Assembly (NCBI GenBank): GCA_016763875.1
Contig: JAESSZ010000043.1
Location: 1-11,006 of the forward strand
From: Nannocystaceae bacterium
GTDB lineage: Bacteria > Myxococcota_A > Polyangia > Nannocystales > Nannocystaceae
Length of the DNA: 11,006 nt
Direction of reading: 5' to 3'
A program made the position numbers and the translations under genes. The notes below the pieces were generated by a model, which saw only the letters and a program-made list of their open reading frames with translations, did not search any database and was not told the origin of the DNA. Shown here in pieces: positions 7,054-11,006 of the stretch (the first letter of the stretch is position 1; every line of letters begins with the position of its first letter).

Positions 7054-7318
7054 GCAAACCACCGAACTCCAAGTCCGTTGACACCGGGCCCGTCGACGCG
7101 CACCCAGCGGACTCGCAAGCCGCTGACCCCCTAGATCCGGTGGTCGAGTTAGAGATTCGGGCGGCGTATCAAGACAAGCTGATAGCCGACCTCGACAGGT
7201 CATTCAGGGATTTGCGGCTCGGGTGCAGCGCCTTGAGCGTGAGGTCAAAGAGCTACGCGAGCGTGTCGACGATGGGCCCGAGGCCGGTCCTCATGACGCC
7301 GCTCCTCCGCACTATTAG
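7050..7318 (+). pseudogene. slyX: slyX-like gene broken by a one-base frameshift
   Basis: ATG 7050 overlaps the permease stop (ATGA). The first frame encodes a Pro/Asp-rich leader, then LDPVVELEIRAAYQDKLIADLD, the start of the SlyX coiled coil. After Asp at 7194-7196 that frame turns into unrelated sequence running to 7334. Re-reading from 7196 in the -1 frame gives QVIQGFAARVQRLEREVKEL and ends in AAPPHY with TAG at 7316-7318. SlyX proteins typically end in PPHY, so the downstream frame is genuine. One missing C (GACCAG become GACAG) would explain the break, and the repaired product would be 89 aa. No X-XXY-YYZ slippery heptamer is present, so programmed frameshifting is unlikely. Either the gene is inactivated or the sequence has an error. 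SlyX function is not known. Confidence 0.82.
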
Positions 7319-7330
7319 TGCGCGACTGAG

Positions 7331-9769
7331 TTAGTGCGGCTTCGCCAGCGAAGCCGTCGCCTCCGCCAGGATTTTGCGTACCACGGGTGACCCCGTGTCG
7401 CCGATCGCCGCGTGCGCCTCCGCGATGAGGGCCTTGGCCCGGTTGGCGTCACCGCCTCGGCCGGCGAGCACACGCGCCAAGACGGACTGCGCGAACGCCC
7501 GCTCGTCAGGACGCACGCTCTCGTCATGCCCAAGCGCCACCGCTCGCTCCGCGGTTGCCTGTGCTTTCGCCGCTTCCCCAACCTCGTAGAAGTTGTAGGC
7601 CAGGTTGCTCAGCGGGTGGGTCAACTCTGCGTGGTCGTGGCCAAGGACGCGCTCCCTGATCGCGAGCGCCCGCTGCCGGTAGGGCAATGACTGCTCTGCC
7701 CGCTCAAGACTCTCGAGCTGGTTGGCTACGCCATCGAGGGAACCCGCGACCTCCAAGTGCTCCGGTCCGAACAGCGTCTCCCGCATGCTTAGCGCGAGGC
7801 GATGGTGCACGAGGGCGTCTTCGGGTTGGCCCGTCATCCCGAGTATGGAGCCGAGATTGGGCTCGGCGGTAGCGACATCACTGTGAACCGCGCCTCGGGT
7901 CCGCTTCCGAACGGCGACCACGCGCCTGAACCCCTCCACGGCGAGCGCCATCTCGCCTGAACCCGCGTGGGCAACCGCGAGATCCTCCACCCGGTCTGCC
8001 GTGATCGGATTGTCGACGCCCAGGGCACGCTCGGTGATCTGGAGCGCTTTGGCGTGCTGCACCACCGCTTCCGCGTGGCGGCCCGCATCGTCCAGGACGT
8101 AGGCGAGGATGGCGACAGCCACCGCGGTATTGGCATGGTTTTCGCCAACGGCATCCGTCCACAGGGCCAGCGAGGCCTCGGCGTGTCGCATGGCTTGTTC
8201 GCTGCGGCCGACCTGCGACAAGCTCGTCGCCAGGTTGCCGTGATTGGGGGCCCGACGCAGCCCCTGTACGCCTGCCTCGTCGAGCAGTGCCAACGCGCGC
8301 TCGTGGTGGGCGAGCACATCTTCGGGTTTGCCTTCGCGGTCGAGTACGAATCCGAGATTCGTTTCGAGTGCCGCCGACAGCTCCAGGTCGCCGCCGAGCC
8401 GCCGCAAGGCGGACTGGGCCAGCCGCGCCCACAGATGCCCTTCGCGGGGCCGCCCGTCACGGTCGCCCACCAGCAAGACCAACGCGATTCGGATCGTTGC
8501 GAGCAACCGGTCGTCCCTGCCGACCTCCGCCTCGAGGCCCGCGGTCGTCAGTGCGCGTTCGGCTGGTTCCCAGCGGCCCAGCGCTTGCTGGACCACGCCG
8601 AGTCGGTGGTGCGCCTCCGCGGTCAACGGTGGCCACCCCAGCGCGGTCGTGCGTTTCGCCACCGGCTCAATGATCGATAGCGCGAGCGTGTATTGGCCGG
8701 TTTCGGTGAGCGCCGCGGCGTGAGCGATGCGTTCCCGCAACTCGGCGATCTGCAGTTGATCGCTCGTGCCGCTGGGCATCGGCAGCCGTTCCCGCAACGC
8801 GTCGGTATCGCGGCAGGTGCGAATCGGGGGCAGCGATGTCGAGGCCAGCGGCGCGCGGTCTAAGGCAGGCGCATTCGCTCGCAGAAGTGTGGCGACGAAT
8901 GCGTCGAGGTCACGGCGACGGCTGTCTAGGCACTCCATGCGCAGATCGAGCATCGATGCCGACTGCTCGTGACGGACGTGAGTCGCGCGACAGGCGTCGT
9001 CGTGCATGGTCTGCCAGGCGTCGGCGTAGGTGTCCAGCCTCGCCGCGACATCGTTGAAACTCTGTGTCGCGTCGGGTCGAGCATCGATGACGAATGCTTG
9101 CCCGAGCTCCGCCTTGCGCGTGGGGCTCCAAACCGACGAAATGCGCGTCTCCCCGGCTTCGCAGGGATCGGGCGGTGCGGCCACGCCGGCTACGCCTGCC
9201 ACCGTCAGGGCCGATATTCCGCCGAGCGCCACCGCGCCGATAGCCAGCGCTGCGATTCGTCGCCTGCCGCCTTGCCGGCGTCGCAGATCGACGAGCAGTG
9301 CCTTCATGGACGGATAACGGTCAGCTGGGTCCGAAGAGAGACCTCGCCATACGATTTTCCTCAGCTTGCGTGCAATAGGCGTGTGTCGCGGGGGCTCGCG
9401 GATCCTGCCCGCAAGGATCGACGCGCGCACGCCATCCCCGTCGGTCGAGAACGGTGCACGACCACACAGGGCTTCATAGAGCGTGACGCAAAACGCAAAC
9501 TGGTCCGCGGTCGCGTCAACCTTGTCGCCGCGGTGCTGTTCCGGTGCCATATAGGCCGGGGTCCCCGCCGGACGTCGCTCGGGTCGGCGCTCGGCCGCAT
9601 GGTCGGTCGTATCACTGCGTACGTGTGCGAGGCCGAAATCCAGCACCTGTGCGCGTCCGTCGAGGCCCACGATCACGTTGTCGGGCTTGAAATCGCGGTG
9701 CGTGATGCCGGCGGCGTGGGCGGCGGCCAAGCCGTCACCTGCCTGTGCGAGTGCGTCGACGATCGGTGC
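7331..9769 (-). CDS. Membrane Ser/Thr protein kinase with TPR tail, main segment (kinase C-lobe onward) of a frameshifted gene
   Basis: This frame carries everything from the middle of the kinase domain to a TAA at 7333-7331 (812 residues). Spliced to the N-lobe segment, the protein would be about 946 aa; numbering here is for that product. Catalytic loop HRDFKPDN is at 158-165, DFG at 178-180 and GTPAYMAPEQ at 203-212. A single transmembrane helix covers about 306-330 after a basic stretch. A segment with four cysteines (337, 394, 414, 453) follows, then about ten helix pairs (476-940) of kinesin-light-chain-like TPR, for example YRQRALAIRERVLGHDH. The kinase should be cytosolic and, by the membrane topology, the TPR part periplasmic, so it may sense an outside protein or ligand. 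This architecture is widespread in myxobacterial Hanks-type kinases. The frame remains open further upstream to 10402, but that part has no kinase similarity. Its 3' end is 12 bases from the convergent slyX-like gene. Confidence 0.85.
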   Translation of the reverse strand, partial: APIVDALAQAGDGLAAAHAAGITHRDFKPDNVIVGLDGRAQVLDFGLAHVRSDTTDHAAERRPERRPAGTPAYMAPEQHRGDKVDATADQFAFCVTLYEALCGRAPFSTDGDGVRASILAGRIREPPRHTPIARKLRKIVWRGLSSDPADRYPSMKALLVDLRRRQGGRRRIAALAIGAVALGGISALTVAGVAGVAAPPDPCEAGETRISSVWSPTRKAELGQAFVIDARPDATQSFNDVAARLDTYADAWQTMHDDACRATHVRHEQSASMLDLRMECLDSRRRDLDAFVATLLRANAPALDRAPLASTSLPPIRTCRDTDALRERLPMPSGTSDQLQIAELRERIAHAAALTETGQYTLALSIIEPVAKRTTALGWPPLTAEAHHRLGVVQQALGRWEPAERALTTAGLEAEVGRDDRLLATIRIALVLLVGDRDGRPREGHLWARLAQSALRRLGGDLELSAALETNLGFVLDREGKPEDVLAHHERALALLDEAGVQGLRRAPNHGNLATSLSQVGRSEQAMRHAEASLALWTDAVGENHANTAVAVAILAYVLDDAGRHAEAVVQHAKALQITERALGVDNPITADRVEDLAVAHAGSGEMALAVEGFRRVVAVRKRTRGAVHSDVATAEPNLGSILGMTGQPEDALVHHRLALSMRETLFGPEHLEVAGSLDGVANQLESLERAEQSLPYRQRALAIRERVLGHDHAELTHPLSNLAYNFYEVGEAAKAQATAERAVALGHDESVRPDERAFAQSVLARVLAGRGGDANRAKALIAEAHAAIGDTGSPVVRKILAEATASLAKPH

Positions 9770-10172
9770 GGGACCGAGACTTCTCTCGTAGCCAGCGTCG
9801 CAGATCGCTGCCCTCGACGTAGTCCATGGCGACGAACACCCGTCCTTCGATGAGTCCAGTGTCATGCACCGTGACGACGTGTGGATGCGAGAGTTTTGCG
9901 AGGGCTTGTGCCTCGCGTAGCATGCGGTCCTGCGAGCGCTCAGAGTCCCGGCCCCGCTTGCGCATGACCTTGATCGCGATTTTACGGTCGAGTTTGGGGT
10001 CGTAGGCGGCGTACACGACCCCCATGCCGCCTCTTCCCAGCCGATGCAGCACCACGTAGCGGCCAACGTTGGTTCCCGCAGACAGCTCGTGTTCAGCCTC
10101 GCGCGAGGTGGAAGGACGAGACTTCGGGGCCGGCGCTGCAGGGCTCTCGCGCTCGTTGCTTGGCTCGGCCAC
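9735..10172 (-). CDS. Ser/Thr protein kinase N-lobe, 5' segment of the same frameshifted gene
   Basis: This frame encodes the start of the kinase and stops at 9735, soon after losing similarity. The GTG at 10172 lies seven bases beyond the stop of the upstream gene and is taken as the start; TTG 10250 or GTG 10229, inside that gene, are alternatives. A Pro/Ser-rich linker is followed by VGRYVVLHRLGRGGMGVVY with the glycine loop at 46-51, then IAIKV with the ATP-binding Lys68. LREAQALAKLSHPHVV forms the C-helix region and VAMDYVEGSDLRRWL the hinge. After about REKSRS the sequence must change frame to reach APIVDALAQAG and the HRD loop. Each half alone lacks essential catalytic parts: this one has the ATP lysine and no HRD or DFG. 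Unless the shift is an error, no active kinase is made. Confidence 0.82.
   Translation of the reverse strand: MAEPSNERESPAAPAPKSRPSTSREAEHELSAGTNVGRYVVLHRLGRGGMGVVYAAYDPKLDRKIAIKVMRKRGRDSERSQDRMLREAQALAKLSHPHVVTVHDTGLIEGRVFVAMDYVEGSDLRRWLREKSRSRTDRRRTRTGR
9765..9776 (-). other. Frameshift site inside the kinase domain
   Basis: On the coding strand the bases read CGGTCCCGCACC. The N-lobe frame reads CGG-TCC-CGC-ACC and the C-lobe frame reads GGT-CCC-GCA-CCG, offset by one. Skipping one base (net +1), or restoring two missing bases, joins the two parts of the kinase fold. The exact point is uncertain within about 9760-9795, but the CCC run (9770-9772) is the simplest place. Related kinases commonly have a Trp-containing linker here, so loss of two bases is also possible. 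Confidence 0.7.
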
Positions 10173-10179
10173 GGCCGGC

Positions 10180-10590
10180 TCAGTTGGGCGCGTCGCCGCC
10201 CGAGGGGGGGACGCCGAAGACCAGCGCACCGCTGGAGTACGTCGATCCAAATGTCTGCACGAGGCTGACCACCTGGTCCATGGCGTTGCGGAGATCGCCT
10301 TGGGTTAGCGATTGCAGCGGATGAATGAACGCGGCGTAGAGGATCCCGTCGCTGGTGGCGTAGCGTGCGTCGAGTGCGGTGTGAAAGTTCGCCTCGAGAC
10401 ACGAATCACGTTGCTCGTCGGTCAATACGTCGGTTTCCAGCACGGGGGCTATCAGTCGCATGCGGTCAAATCGTAGGTCGGCGAGACAGGCCAGCCGGAC
10501 GTTGTCGATCTCGAACTGCCAACCGCCATCTCCGTCGCTGACGTCTGCGGCGACCTCGTGGAAAAAACTGCGCAGCGCGTCGAGGTCCAC
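10180..10590 (-). CDS. YbjN/CesT-like (type III secretion chaperone-fold) small protein
   Basis: 136 aa from GTG 10590 to TGA at 10182-10180. The in-frame TAG at 10602-10600 leaves GTG as the only nearby start; the ATG at 10595 is in another frame. The layout is an N-terminal helix (MDLDALRSFFHEVAADV), then alternating strands and helices: FEIDNVRLACLADLRFDRMR, DEQRDSCLEANFHTALDARY and GILYAAFIHPLQSLTQGDL, and a C-terminal helix with STYSSGALVFG. This resembles the small alpha/beta YbjN or Tir/CesT chaperone-like fold. No type III secretion gene is visible nearby, so a secretion role should not be assumed. It is acidic, without signal peptide or membrane helix. It directly precedes the membrane kinase on the same strand, so the two are probably co-transcribed and possibly partners. 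The fold assignment is by eye; the function is unknown. Confidence 0.68.
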   Translation of the reverse strand: MDLDALRSFFHEVAADVSDGDGGWQFEIDNVRLACLADLRFDRMRLIAPVLETDVLTDEQRDSCLEANFHTALDARYATSDGILYAAFIHPLQSLTQGDLRNAMDQVVSLVQTFGSTYSSGALVFGVPPSGGDAPN

Positions 10591-10707
10591 TTCATAAGTC
10601 TACCAGCCCGCAGCGAAACCCGGGTGTTTGGCCGAGGGGGGCCAGCGAAGTCTGTGCGGCACTCGCTCCCGGCGAGAGGCGAAACGTCTGCTAGCCTCGC
10701 TCGCGCG

Positions 10708-11006
10708 ATGTCGCTAACTGTTCTCACGTGGAATGTGAACTCGATTCGGGCGCGTCTGGACCATGTCCTCACGGTTCTGGCTGACCATGAACCTGACGTT
10801 GTCTGCTTGCAGGAAACGAAGGTTTCCGACCAGCAGTTCCCTCGGGTTCCATTTCTGGAATTCGGCTACACGGTGAGCATGCACGGGACCAAGGCGTTGG
10901 CGGGGGTCGCGACCCTGACGAAGGTCAAACCCGACGAGGTGCACCGTGGATTTCGATCCGGGGAGGCCGACCGGCACTGCCGCGTGCTCGAAGTCAAAGT
11001 GGCGGG
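10708..11006 (+). CDS. xthA: Exodeoxyribonuclease III (AP endonuclease family), 5' part, runs off the window
   Basis: The frame is open from ATG 10708 to the window end, 99 codons, incomplete at the 3' end. The start is MSLTVLTWNVNSIRARLDHV, with the conserved Asn of the EEP nuclease fold (WNVNSIRAR). LQETKV at about residues 35-40 carries the metal-binding Glu. Then come FGYTVSMHGTKALAGVATL and a gap-free continuation to RGF and EADRHCRVLEV, matching exonuclease III rather than the longer APE1 form. The enzyme cuts DNA 5' of abasic sites and degrades 3' ends of duplex DNA in base excision repair. The catalytic His and the C-terminal Asp residues lie beyond the window. It is divergent from the YbjN/CesT-like gene across 117 bases. 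No clear Shine-Dalgarno sequence precedes the ATG. Confidence 0.9.
   Translation, partial: MSLTVLTWNVNSIRARLDHVLTVLADHEPDVVCLQETKVSDQQFPRVPFLEFGYTVSMHGTKALAGVATLTKVKPDEVHRGFRSGEADRHCRVLEVKVA

Noticed and set aside
7190..7202. Programmed -1 frameshift in slyX
   Set aside because: No slippery heptamer at the switch point and no obvious downstream stimulatory structure; a missing base is simpler.
7315..7338. TTAGTGCG repeated with a 16-base period at the slyX/kinase junction
   Set aside because: Only eight bases long and partly formed by the two stop codons; likely chance.
7331..10402. Single open frame of 1023 codons as one intact kinase
   Set aside because: Its first about 210 codons (10402 to about 9770) are Arg/Ser-rich and match nothing, while the true N-lobe is in another frame over the same bases.

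Overview
The window is high-GC, densely packed bacterial DNA. It most likely comes from a myxobacterium (Myxococcota), perhaps the Nannocystis/Enhygromyxa/Plesiocystis branch. The main clue is the gene at about 7331-10172: an N-terminal Ser/Thr kinase with HRDFKPDN and DFG motifs, one transmembrane helix, a cysteine-containing segment and a long kinesin-light-chain-like TPR tail. A truncated secreted SGNH-hydrolase-like protein with CIHPN and GH motifs and several eukaryote-like enzymes fit the same picture. The lineage is inferred from protein style; no marker gene is present.

Layout: (1) 1-491 (+), 3' end of a secreted SGNH/GDSL-hydrolase-like gene. (2) 558-1538 (+), HAL2/SAL1-type 3'(2'),5'-bisphosphate nucleotidase. 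(3) 4127-1542 (-), a likely three-gene unit: hotdog thioesterase, then an ILVBL/HACL2-like ThDP enzyme joined by an ATGA overlap, then a TerB-like helical protein. (4) 4128-4472, the only long gene-free stretch, with a perfect 9+9 bp inverted repeat. (5) 4473-5474 (+), GAF-GGDEF diguanylate cyclase with intact A and I sites. (6) 5656-7318 (+), APC-superfamily permease overlapping by ATGA a slyX-like gene that is broken by a one-base frameshift. (7) 10590-7331 (-), a small YbjN/CesT-like protein followed by the membrane Ser/Thr kinase-TPR gene, whose kinase domain is split by a second frameshift. (8) 10708-11006 (+), 5' end of an exodeoxyribonuclease III gene that runs off the window.

Most of this is ordinary chromosomal gene content, not a mobile island. 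I see no tRNA, rRNA, IS element or CRISPR array. The most interesting points are the thioesterase-HACL2-like pair (possible 2-hydroxyacyl-CoA cleavage with handling of formyl-CoA), the two single-site frameshifts, both in short C runs (real decay or consensus errors), the YbjN/CesT-like protein paired with a transmembrane kinase, and the four-cysteine segment between the kinase's membrane helix and its TPRs. I do not see a clearly new multi-gene system.
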